Position numbers and translations under genes: made by a program
Part shown: positions 11,068 through 19,670 of the stretch, in pieces
Layout of the letters: each line of letters opens with the position of its first letter
How positions within the stretch are numbered: the first letter of the stretch is position 1
Notes under the pieces: generated by a model
Databases searched by the model: none
What the model was told of the DNA's origin: nothing
What the model saw: the letters and a program-made list of their open reading frames with translations, nothing else
Assembly (NCBI RefSeq): GCF_024679095.1
Contig: NC_066544.1
Span: forward strand, 3,655,438-3,719,437
From: Eriocheir sinensis
Taxonomy: Eukaryota; Arthropoda; Malacostraca; Decapoda; Varunidae
Length of the DNA stretch: 64,000 bases
Direction of reading: 5' to 3'

Positions 11068-12227
11068 ATGAACAAAGAGACTCTCGCTAAACTCGGCGAC
11101 ACTTTTAAGCATTTAACACAAACCACAGAAGAAAAGGAAGTGGAACACGATACAAACACCGATGAACTTAATAAGGTAATATTACGTTCACGCACTCATT
11201 ATTCATCAATTCCAGACCGCAGAAATCATTCGCCCCCGGGTTCGTCGGGATACTTACAACCCACTCAACCAATCACAGTGCCTAACAATCCACCTCCTCC
11301 GCCCCCTCCTGCCGGGGGCACCTCTCACTTGCAACCTCCGATTCGGGTCATTCCAACTTACGCCAGTATCCGACAGTTTGCCGGCAGTGAGTCGGACTAT
11401 TCGGCGAGACAGTTCTTAGATCTATGTGAGTCTGCCATCCTAAATTCCTCCATTACGGAAGATCATGACAAAATTGCGTTCATTCGGTCCCGGTTACTAC
11501 CAGGCTCTCGGGCACTAAATTTGATGCAGTCCTCGGGGTTCGCTTCGGGGGACATTGGAGTAAGCTATGAGATCTTTAAAAAGAACTTCATTAAAATCTT
11601 CGGGGGTGTAGTAAACTGAGCATCGTTAGACAGATGGCCCACACGGGTGAGTCCCTCCAAAAGAATTCCTCAACAAAACCGATTTGGGACGCCATGACTG
11701 AGGCAAATCAGCTGGCAGTTGACTGTATCAAAAGTCTAGAGGACGCACATTGGATACCATAGGGCAGTATGCCAAAACATCAGGTGAAGACCGTCTTGGA
11801 GTTGTTTTCTTATTTATTTCATATTTCAGAAATGAACCGCCGTTCTATCCTTCCCTTAACCTTCAAACCAGGTGGGAAGTTGGTTGACTTCGTCTCAGAG
11901 TTAGAAGTCAAGGTTCAAGAACACACTCACAATCAGCCACTAGCAGCAGCCGCAGCATTGCAGGCACAAAGTAAGGCATATCTCACCTGTGGGTTTTGCA
12001 AACAGTCAGGACATTCCGAGAGTACATGCTTCTCGAAACGTAGGGACTCAAAACACTCTACACAGGGATCTGATAGGAGATCAGGGGGGTACAGAGGCAG
12101 CTATCACTCATCTCACAGGAACCATAGGCCAAACCATCAGCGGAAGACTGCCTTTTGCCATGTCCACGGGAATTGTTTTCATGATACAGACAGTTGTTAT
12201 GCAATACAAAAGGCCAGGGAGGACTAG
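11068..12227 (+). pseudogene. gag: gag of the gypsy-env element
   Basis: Gag forms the particle core and binds the RNA. The first part (11068-11619) has a proline-rich stretch near residue 75, then a capsid-like segment (IRQFAG..SDYSARQFLDLCE, residues about 112-132). The frame breaks at 11620-11770 and resumes at 11769-12227. There a CCHC zinc knuckle reads CGFCKQSGHSESTC (C-x2-C-x4-H-x4-C). A second Cys/His cluster, CHVHGNCFHDTDSC, follows in a basic, His/Arg-rich context. The knuckle followed by a second Cys/His box just upstream of the protease matches gypsy gag organisation. The frame breaks make it non-functional. Confidence 0.75.
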
Positions 12228-12374
12228 AAGAGCAAATCTCCGGCAGACAGTAAAACAAACCCCTCCACTTCTCAAAATAGAAAGGCATGACTCCGTGACA
12301 GTCTCAAGGCATACATCCAAGTATCCCATAAGGACGATACTAATTGGGAGCAACTTGACTCAGTCATTGCCGCC

Positions 12375-14340
12375 TTGGGACGGACAAGCATAATTGCCCT
12401 CCCTTGCAAGGTGGGCAGAATTTCACTCACCTTAGCCGTGGACACAGGTGCGACAGTCAACGTAATCTCAGACTCCGCTTACAGGTCACTGACACGACAG
12501 GCGAGAGGGGGAAATTGGCCACTACAAGAGAACGACCTGAATGTGATAGGCGTGACAGGCACCACGTTGGGAATCATAGGGCGAGTACCACTAACGGTCA
12601 ACTTACATGAAAAGGTATGTCCCTTTCGAGATTTCTTTTATGTATCTAGCAGGTTTGCTTTACTGTAGATGGGATCTTAGGAATAAACGCCATGAAAGAC
12701 CTGCACATAACCATAAACCCTGAAAGCAACTCGATCGTGTATCAAGGACGACGCATACAGGGGATGGTAAATCCATCGCCTATGTCACCAGTAGTCCCGC
12801 CCTCAGAAGGGGAAAATGACCAATCCACCACAGACTCGGGGTCTGCCACCGCCCAAGTGTCACCTCTTACGGTCAAACCACACGAAAACATTACAGACTT
12901 GAGGCGGACAGTAACGGCAGTCGTAGAGGGACCTCAAATAGTTCCGGATCGTGATGCAAAACTTGTTAAAATCAGGTTACCTAACGCCCCTCCGACGGGC
13001 AGTGATGTGTGCATTGAGGGAGCACCACACATACACCGGGTGACGGTGGAGGTAACTCTCGCGACAGTCAAGGAGGGAGGTATTGCAGAGGCATTTATAA
13101 TAAACACGTCAGGATCCCCTGTCTCCTTAAACCACGGTGTTAGATTATGCCAGTGTCTAGTGTATGGGAAAAATGTAGCCTCGGTACCAGCTGATATGTT
13201 AGAACAAGGTGTCATCAAAGAATCAAACTCACCGTGGAATTCACCCTTGTTTCTGGTTCCAAAGAAAGACGGTTCTTACCGTCCTGTGATAGATTTCCGG
13301 CGTGTGAACACCGCGACCGTTGATGATCATTTTCCACTTCCCGTTCTTAGAGATCTTCTGATGTGTCTCGGTAGAGGAAATAAAGTCTTTACGAGTCTTG
13401 ATCTGGTCAGTGGCTACTGGTAACTGCCCATGGCCCCCGAGTCACGGGAAATAACGGTTTTCAGCACGCCTCATGGCCACTATGAGTGGACGAGGATGCC
13501 GTTCGAGCTCAAAGGAGCTCCCTTGACCTTCCAAAGGACAATGAACAGTATTTTTGGTGACTTGCTGGGCAACTCTGCCTATGTGTATTTAGACGACATC
13601 AGCATAGCAAGTAAAGACGTGCATGCACACATGGAAACACTAAAAGCAGTCCTACACAGACTTCAAGAGATCGGATTAAAGCTCAAAATCACCAAATGTG
13701 AATTTTTAAAGCCTTGGATCAAGTTCTTGGGGCATGTCGTGGACGAATTCGGCATCCACACAGTGGACGACAAAATAAAAGCTATTGCCGAGTTCCCTCA
13801 GCCAACGTCTGCGGACAAGGTACGGTCTTTCTTGGGTGTCGCAGGTTATTACAGGCCTTTCATAAAGGACTTCGCAGCACGCGCGAGTCCCCTAACCCAT
13901 CTATTAAAGAAAGACGTATCATTTCAGTGGCTCCCAGCTCAACAAACGAGCTTTGAGGATTCAAAGAAAGCGCTTACACAGGCTCCGGTTCTTGTCTTTC
14001 CGGATTTCAAGGACCCCTTTCAGCTTTGTACCGACGCTTCGGCTAGTGGACTAGGAGCCGCTCTGATGCAAACAGATAAGTCCGGCAAAAAACATGTGAT
14101 AGCGTTCGCCAGTCGAGTACTAACAGCTCCGGAAAAGAACTATTCTGTTACCCACCTAGAGGCTCTTGCAATTGTGTGGGCTCTGAAGCATTTTCGTGAC
14201 ATAGTGATGGGGTACATAATTGTGGTGTATACGGACCACGCGGCCATAACTGATCTTTTCAAGGAAAAAAACCTACACGGTCGTCTGGCAAGATGGTTCT
14301 TAACGATCCAAACATACAATCCGGAGATAAAATAAATCAC
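12375..14340 (+). pseudogene. pol: protease-reverse transcriptase-RNase H of the gypsy-env element
   Basis: The protease active site is LAVDTGATVNVIS at residues 21-33 of the frame beginning 12375. The fold then continues after a frame change near 12650 (GILGINAMKDL). RT follows: SPWNSPLFLVPKKDGSYR and VIDFRRVNT near 13.23-13.3 kb, SLDLVSGYW, an in-frame TAA at 13421, then YEWTRMPFELKGAP and the catalytic YLDD at 13586-13597. FLGHVVD and a GYYRPFIKDF segment follow. The RNase H part has TDASASGLGAAL and THLEALAIVWALKHF. The frame ends at 14333 just before an A-rich run, where uninterrupted elements continue. It makes the cDNA in intact relatives. At least two breaks inactivate this copy. Confidence 0.85.
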
Positions 14341-15661
14341 CGGGAAAAAAAAAATGTGGTCGGAATATTCCGATTGGCGCGATTACCACCCCAGAGGTCA
14401 TCCACAACTTCACTTCACTGAGCTACACACTGCTCAGCGAGACCACCCTGTGTGGAAGAGGTTAATTTACGCCCTCGAGTCGGGAGACGAAACAAACCTT
14501 CCTGAATTGCCAGTTCCCTTTTTACAATTCTTCCTATCAGAGGACAACCTATAGAACAACTGGTCATCCCAGACAAATACGTCCCCGTGACGCTTAAGCT
14601 GGTCCATAGCACATCCATTGCGGGTCACCCAGGAAGAGACAAGACGCTATCTGTCCCCAGACGAAAATTCTACTGGCCCACATTACGGGTTGATGTAAAA
14701 AAAACATGTCGCACATTGCGTCGTTTGTGCTAAGCACAAGGGGTCCGTAAAAGGTCCAGCACCTATGTTGCAATACCCAGTACCAGAGGCGCCATGGGAT
14801 GTTGTTAATATAGACTTATTACAGCTCCCCCAGAGCCAACATGGTTCGCGCTACTTATTGGTGTGCGTCGACCAGTTCTCTAGGTTTCTAGTTCTAGCGC
14901 CTCTCAAGGACAAGATAGCCACACGCGTGGCCCATGCCCTCGTGACTCACGTGTTGTGTCCACATTCGTCTCCTCGAATTCTTTTGAGTGACAATGGCAC
15001 CGAGTTTAGGAACTCTGTATTGAGCGAAATATGCGCTCAGTTTAACATCACGCAGTCCTTCATCACAGCTTACCACCCAGCTGCTAATGGGTTGGCGGAG
15101 AGGGCTAATAGGAAAATCTTACAGGTCCTCAGGCCTATCGTGAACGATCTCCACGATAACTGGAAGGATTGGCTATCGCATATAGCCCCTTCCATAAATA
15201 CGTCGGTAAACGACTCTACTGGGAAGTCTCCCTACTCCATCTTATATGGGGTGGAGAAACGTCTTCCGTACGAGTTCCTAACAACACCACAATACCCTCT
15301 CTACAACATTGATAGGTACGCACAACAGCAGATGCATATGTTTTCCAAGATACACTCAGAAGTTAGGTGTACGTTAAAAGCTGCGAAGGTTGAAATGATG
15401 TCAAAACAACACAAAGAGGCCGTCCCGGTGAAATTAAAAGAGGGTGACACAGTCATGATTAAGCAAGCGGAAAGGAGTTCGAAACTGGGGGCTAAATTTG
15501 TGGGTCCTTACCGAGTTGTTCGGAATGTCAGGGGAAATCGGTTCGAGGTTCCAGAGTCGAATAGTGGAGTCAGTCTAGAAGTTCACAGTGATCGTCTGAA
15601 AGTTATTCCATCACCTTTGGACCTTGGTATTGGTAATTCCCCCTCAGAGTCAAATGTTTAA
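14341..15661 (+). pseudogene. integrase of the gypsy-env element
   Basis: Integrase inserts the cDNA into the genome. The N-terminal zinc domain is visible across a frame change: two His in VHSTSIAGHPGRDKT (about 14600-14640), FYWPTL, and a Cys pair in CVVC near 14725. The shift lies in the A8 run near 14700. The catalytic core in the frame from 14765 has D17 (NIDLL), D76 (SDNGTEF) and E112 (GLAERAN), a D-x58-D-x35-E spacing usual for the family. The C-terminus (residues about 225-290) has KEGDTVMIKQ, KFVGPYRVV and HSDRLKVI, the gypsy integrase C-terminal module. The core and C-terminus are one uninterrupted frame of 298 codons. Confidence 0.85.
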
Positions 15662-15712
15662 CAAGATAATCCCAACACCCATAGCTATAACTTGAGACCA
15701 CGGGTTTGGGTA

Positions 15713-16104
15713 GGCGGTGGCCGAATTGGTAGAGTACTGGGCCCACATTCACCGCGTGATGGACGACGCGGGTTCGAATCCCCACGCTACCACTCGGATT
15801 TTTCAGTCACCGCCGAGTGGCTTAAAACTACCCACATGCTGTCCTGAAGACCACCCATCAACCCGGACTCTAGAGGAAGCCGTCCAAGCGAATCAAGAAC
15901 GAGTTCCGGGGGGCAGCATGAGCCAATGCAAGATGGCGCCACTATAAACACTCGCCTGCGCCAGAACGGGCTGGGCCGACCATCAGGCCCCACCTGGAAG
16001 AAGTCTTGGGCCGACCATCAGGCCCCACCAGGAAGATGCCTACCGGCGCAACAGGCAGCGACGTAAAAAAAAAAAAATAAAAAAAATAAATAAATAAATA
16101 AATA
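15713..16104 (+). repeat. tRNA-derived SINE-1, copy b, between pol and env
   Basis: Head: GCGGTGGCCGAATTGGTAGA (A box) and GGTTCGAATCCCC (B box) spaced as in a tRNA gene. Then comes the same central domain as the copy at 2926-3263, a duplicated GGGCCGACCATCAGGCCCCACC segment (near 15972 and 16009), and a tail of A-run plus (AAAT)n ending about 16104. The tRNA-like part is better preserved than in copy a. It lies in the pol-env gap of the gypsy element, 25 bp before the env start codon, and so would sit in the intron of a spliced env message. Confidence 0.85.
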
Positions 16105-16107
16105 CTT

Positions 16108-16125
16108 CATTCCCACCACTTACAG
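16108..16125 (+). promoter_or_regulatory. Candidate splice acceptor for env mRNA
   Basis: A pyrimidine-rich stretch (CTTCATTCCCACCACTTACAG) ends in AG at 16124-16125, three bases before the env ATG at 16129. Errantiviruses express env from a spliced subgenomic RNA, and an acceptor just before env is expected. Inference from position and consensus only. Confidence 0.45.
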
Positions 16126-16128
16126 ATT

Positions 16129-17824
16129 ATGATGATGCGTTTTCTGATCATCTTGTTGTCCCTCGGCTCCCTGCTTGCAACGACACCCATCCACCTGAAG
16201 CCTGGCGCCCTCACGGCACACATAGGAGAGGTCTTCCTCATAGAAGATGTGCTCCTCGTAAAATATCCATATACTTCCTTGACCAACACCACTGACACAA
16301 TCAGGATAGTCTCAGAAAAACTACTCGGCATGGCAGACGCCATACGGGCTACCGAGACTAGGGAATCAAAGGCACCTTCTAGTACCAACTCTGAATCTTT
16401 TTCAACTACTGGAGGATAGGATTCTGTTCTTGCGGGGTAAAGTTGATGAGGTAGACATATATTATAGTTTTCACTCAGTTCACTCTCGGGTAAAGAGGGG
16501 GTTGCTCAACATCGTTGGGTCCGCCTCAAAGTTCCTCTTCGGTACGGCAACCGACGAGGACGTATGCGATTTGCGGGACCACTACGCTCATGTACTCTCC
16601 TTTGCTGCCCGAAATCGCAGGGTGATCAACGCCAATTGCAGAAAACTTGCGCGGTTGCATGCTAACATTGAGGAACTGCTAGAGCAGACAAATAAGATGA
16701 TAGAGGTTATCAACATAGTTGTCAAACAGATCGACCATGTGAATCAATTTCTCCTCCTAGATCAGGCCTTGCATGTATTGGAAAACGTCATTAACTATGT
16801 CGCAACGGCAAATCAGCAGGTTATTAGCAACATGGTTGATGCAGCGCACGGTAGAGTCACACCTGCCTTGTTTCCTCTACACGATTTGAGAACGACTGTC
16901 CATATCGGGTATCAAAATTATAGCCTAACACCTTTATTCAACCCAGACATGAGTCAATATTTTTACCCCTTGATTGAGTCCAGCCTCACCCCCGATGCCA
17001 TAATCATTCATGTTCCATTTGAAACGGCGGACGTGTTTGAGGCACATGAAATTGTCACGTTCCCTTTTTCAGCTAAGGACAGTGTGTTAGCCCTGGACAC
17101 GTCCCCGTCTCTTGTTCTAATCGCGAAGGATTTCGCTCTGTATTCAACGGGTAGCTACTCACTCTTGCAATATTGCAAGGAGACGGTCTTCGGGCGATTC
17201 TATTGCTCTGCGTCTCTCTTTGCCTTCCTACCAGTTCGGGGAGGGGTATGCGAGATCGCCCTCACCCGCGTAAACGCGTCTGACGCTCTTTCCCTGTGCC
17301 CTTACAAGCAGCTACCACCAACACCTGTTTTCCATAAGAACTTTCAGGGTCTGCATTATTTTCATTTCCCTCAGTCCTTCTATGTATCAGTCATCTGCCC
17401 GGAGGGTACCACTTATCAACGGGTTACTGGTCACTATGCCATTGTGGAAGTATGCTATATCCGCTCCACTAACATAACAACGTATCCGTCCCGGATCCGT
17501 CTGGTTTTCACGGCCGATATTTCCCATCGAGTGTTTCCTCTACGGTCTCTCGATAACATTCACTTCTCCAGCATCTCTTATGTGACTAATTCCCTTAATT
17601 CATTGTCTTTCGCAAACAAAACGAAGTTTGCGGAAACCCTGGAGGAAACGCTGCCTGAATACCTGCATCTCCCCTACTTATACCCTGGATTTTTTGTACC
17701 AATGTTTCTGATGTTCGTTAGTCTCGTCGTCATGTGCTACCTTATTAGGAGGAACTCTATCCTGCACGATTATTTGGTTGTGCAGACACGACGACTGGAT
17801 ACAGGGAGGCCACTGGCAAGGTAG
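16129..17824 (+). pseudogene. env: F-type envelope glycoprotein of the gypsy-env element
   Basis: The product of the intact family is a class I-like membrane fusion glycoprotein, related to errantivirus Env and the baculovirus F protein. The first part (16129-16419) begins with a hydrophobic signal peptide (MMMRFLIILLSLGSLLATT). The reading frame then changes between 16419 and 16430. The second part (to 17824) carries a furin-type site RVKR followed directly by GLLNIVGSASKFLFGTAT, the hallmark of this family. It also has a coiled-coil-prone stretch at about residues 60-115 and a hydrophobic C-terminal anchor (YPGFFVPMFLMFVSLVVMC). A short basic tail of about 25 residues follows. The single frame break defeats expression of a full protein. 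Partial env copies lie at 41975-43570 on the other strand. Confidence 0.85.
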
Positions 17825-18218
17825 TTTTTCCTTTTCTCAAACAAGGACAGAGGACATAAACCTGGCATTCCCCTGCTCCTATACTTAACATTGTACTATG
17901 TTTCACTACTGCATTTTTTTAGGAGCTAGATGAACGTTTCATTGTCTGTAACTATGCCAGTTGATAGCTTCTTATACATGTGTCCTTATATTTATCTTTT
18001 GAGAGATTTCTTATGTTTCATGTCACACGCGTTGTGCTTTACCTCTCACTATTTATATTATAACTCCACATATGTTCTTACATAGCCAGTGTTTTAATGT
18101 AATTGTATCATAGGCAGTCTGCTTGACAAACTCCCACTATGTATGTTCATGGTAACTAGACTGCTATTTAGATTTTTGTATATCGTGAGGTCGCGATCAC
18201 TAGTAGGTGACCGAGCAG

Positions 18219-18588
18219 TGTTATAGTAGGATATCAATGTATTATTATTATTATTTAATATCACCACGAATTAGGCATACAATTGTCAATGGAAAAAAAC
18301 CCATGACAGATATATCACGCTACCTTATAGGAATGTCGTCCGTCAGTGTTTACCGTCTCAGTTTTGTATACATCGCATTTCATAGTGCGTGGAGGTCACC
18401 TTGACGTACGTGACCAATTATTTTCCAACCTGTAAATCGTCACTCCTTCACGAGAGTCCGACTGACACACAACGGAGTCGCTCTCGCTACGACGCTTCTT
18501 GTACATAAAGGCTACGAATATAATTCGCCTTAAGGAAGATGAAGTCTTAATCAACGCCCTTTAAACGCCCCCCGGCAAGCCCGTTACA
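18219..18588 (+). repeat. 3' LTR of the gypsy-env element
   Basis: TGTTATAGTA...CCCGTTACA, 370 bp. By eye it differs from the inverted LTR at 41205-41579 only by scattered substitutions and small indels. It differs from the 5' LTR of its own element over much of its length. The sequence just upstream (GGTGACCGAGCAG) is only weakly purine-rich. The right flank is the 3' region of an RLE retroelement, truncated about 95 bp short of its end. Confidence 0.85.
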
Positions 18589-19470
18589 GACTGGCATCCA
18601 ACCATATCACTAATACTACTTAACACTAAATCTATACATATCACTTTATCCTCTGCTACTACTACTCCTTCACTATTCATGTCGCTCTCGACCCACCCTA
18701 ATGTCACTCCTCACCATTGTGGCCTCATAGTCCATTTTAGAGCGGGAGCCAGGGGGGTGGGGTTGGCAGCCTAGCTGGAAAGGTTACCAATTCAAACCCA
18801 CATAGCAATGGTCCTTGTGTCTGCCCATGCATGAAAACTGAAGTCTGCCGGGCCTGCAGTGGAGAACAAGGTCATGAGGACATGTCAAAGTTGTAGCCCC
18901 ATAGCATTTATTAAGACCCTGACTTTGGTCCTGATCTGAACATCACGGTAGAGATGGCAGGATGGTCGCAAATGACTCCAATGCACAAGACAAACAACTT
19001 ATATTCCAACAACATTTGGCAAATATTAACGTTTTGGTCTGTAAAAATGGTCATAGCTATGTAATTGCTATAAAAAGATGCCATTTGCACCATATTTCTG
19101 AACTATGACCATTATTACAGACCAAACCGTTAACATTAGCCAAATGTTGTCGGAATATAAATTGTTTGTCTTGTGCAGTGGAGTAGTTTGCGGCCATTCT
19201 GCCATCTCTACCGTGATGTTCAGAACAGGACCAAAGTCAGGGTCTTAATAAATGCTATGGGGCTACAACTTTGACATGACCTCATGACCTTGTCCACCAC
19301 TTCTGCCCGGCAGACTTTAGTTTTCATGCATGGGCAGACACAAGGACCATTGCTATGTGGGTTTGAATTGGTAACCTTTCCAGCTAGGCTGACCCCCCCT
19401 GGCTCCCGGTCTATATTGGAAATGTTGGAAGTTTATGGGCCAGTGTCTGGTTCCCCTGAGACATAGGATG
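18589..19470 (-). mobile_element. RLE-type retroelement, copy 0 (3' part)
   Basis: This matches the 3' portions of copies 1 and 2. It has GGCATCCAACCATATCACTA, CCCACCCTAATGTCACTC, CCTCATAGTCCAT, then (after a hairpin insertion) CCCCTGAGACATAGGATGGCC, where it meets (ACT)n. On the minus strand this is the C-terminal tail and 3' UTR. The 3' terminus is missing because the gypsy 3' LTR abuts it at 18588. It is therefore 5'-truncated at the microsatellite and 3'-truncated at the LTR. Confidence 0.8.
18743..19408. mobile_element. Hairpin (foldback) element
   Basis: A 666-bp unit whose halves are inverted copies: CGGGAGCCAGGGGGG at the left end faces CCCCCCCTGGCTCCCG at the right end. Similarity runs inward for about 300 bp on each side to a loop of about 60 bp near 19045-19100. 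Arms share TGGAAAGGTTACCAATTCAA, CATGCATGAAAACT and TTGTAGCCCCATAGCATTTA. No reading frame is present. It interrupts RLE copy 0 between CATAGTCCAT and the continuation of that sequence, which is uninterrupted in copies 1 and 2. This proves it is an insertion. Likely non-autonomous DNA transposon (MITE/foldback); superfamily unknown. Confidence 0.8.
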
Positions 19471-19477
19471 GCCATCA

Positions 19478-19494
19478 CTACTGCTACTACCACC

Positions 19495-19548
<54 letters not shown>

Positions 19549-19667
19549 GCTACTACTACTACTACTAATGCTACTACTACTACTACTACCACTACTACTA
19601 CTACTACTACTACTTCTACTTCTACTACTACTACTACTACCACTACTACTACTACTACTACAACAAC
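19478..19667. repeat. (ACT)n microsatellite
   Basis: Mostly perfect ACT units with a few ACC, GCT and TCT variants. It sits between the 5' end of RLE copy 0 (left) and the 3' end of RLE copy 1 (right). Translation of any frame gives homopolymer-like runs and is not coding. Confidence 0.95.
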
Positions 19668-19670
19668 ATA

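Larger units (their letters stand above)
9512..18588 (+). mobile_element. Ty3/gypsy element with env (errantivirus-like), defective
   Basis: A complete retrovirus-like order is present: LTR 9512-9914, leader, gag 11068-12227, protease-RT-RNase H 12375-14340, integrase to 15661, SINE insertion, env 16129-17824, LTR 18219-18588. Gypsy elements with an F-type envelope (insect errantiviruses) have this plan. Integrase follows RNase H, which marks Ty3/gypsy rather than copia. Every major frame carries at least one stop or frame change, so the copy is inactive. The two LTRs differ strongly from each other. The 3' LTR instead matches that of the inverted copy at 41205-41579. The flanks are CR1 (left) and RLE element (right) with no shared target duplication, so the unit may be recombinant. 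Confidence 0.85.

Noticed and set aside
15713..15800. Functional tRNA gene
   Set aside because: The tRNA-like head is fused to a conserved non-tRNA body and A-rich tail shared with another copy, so it is a SINE.
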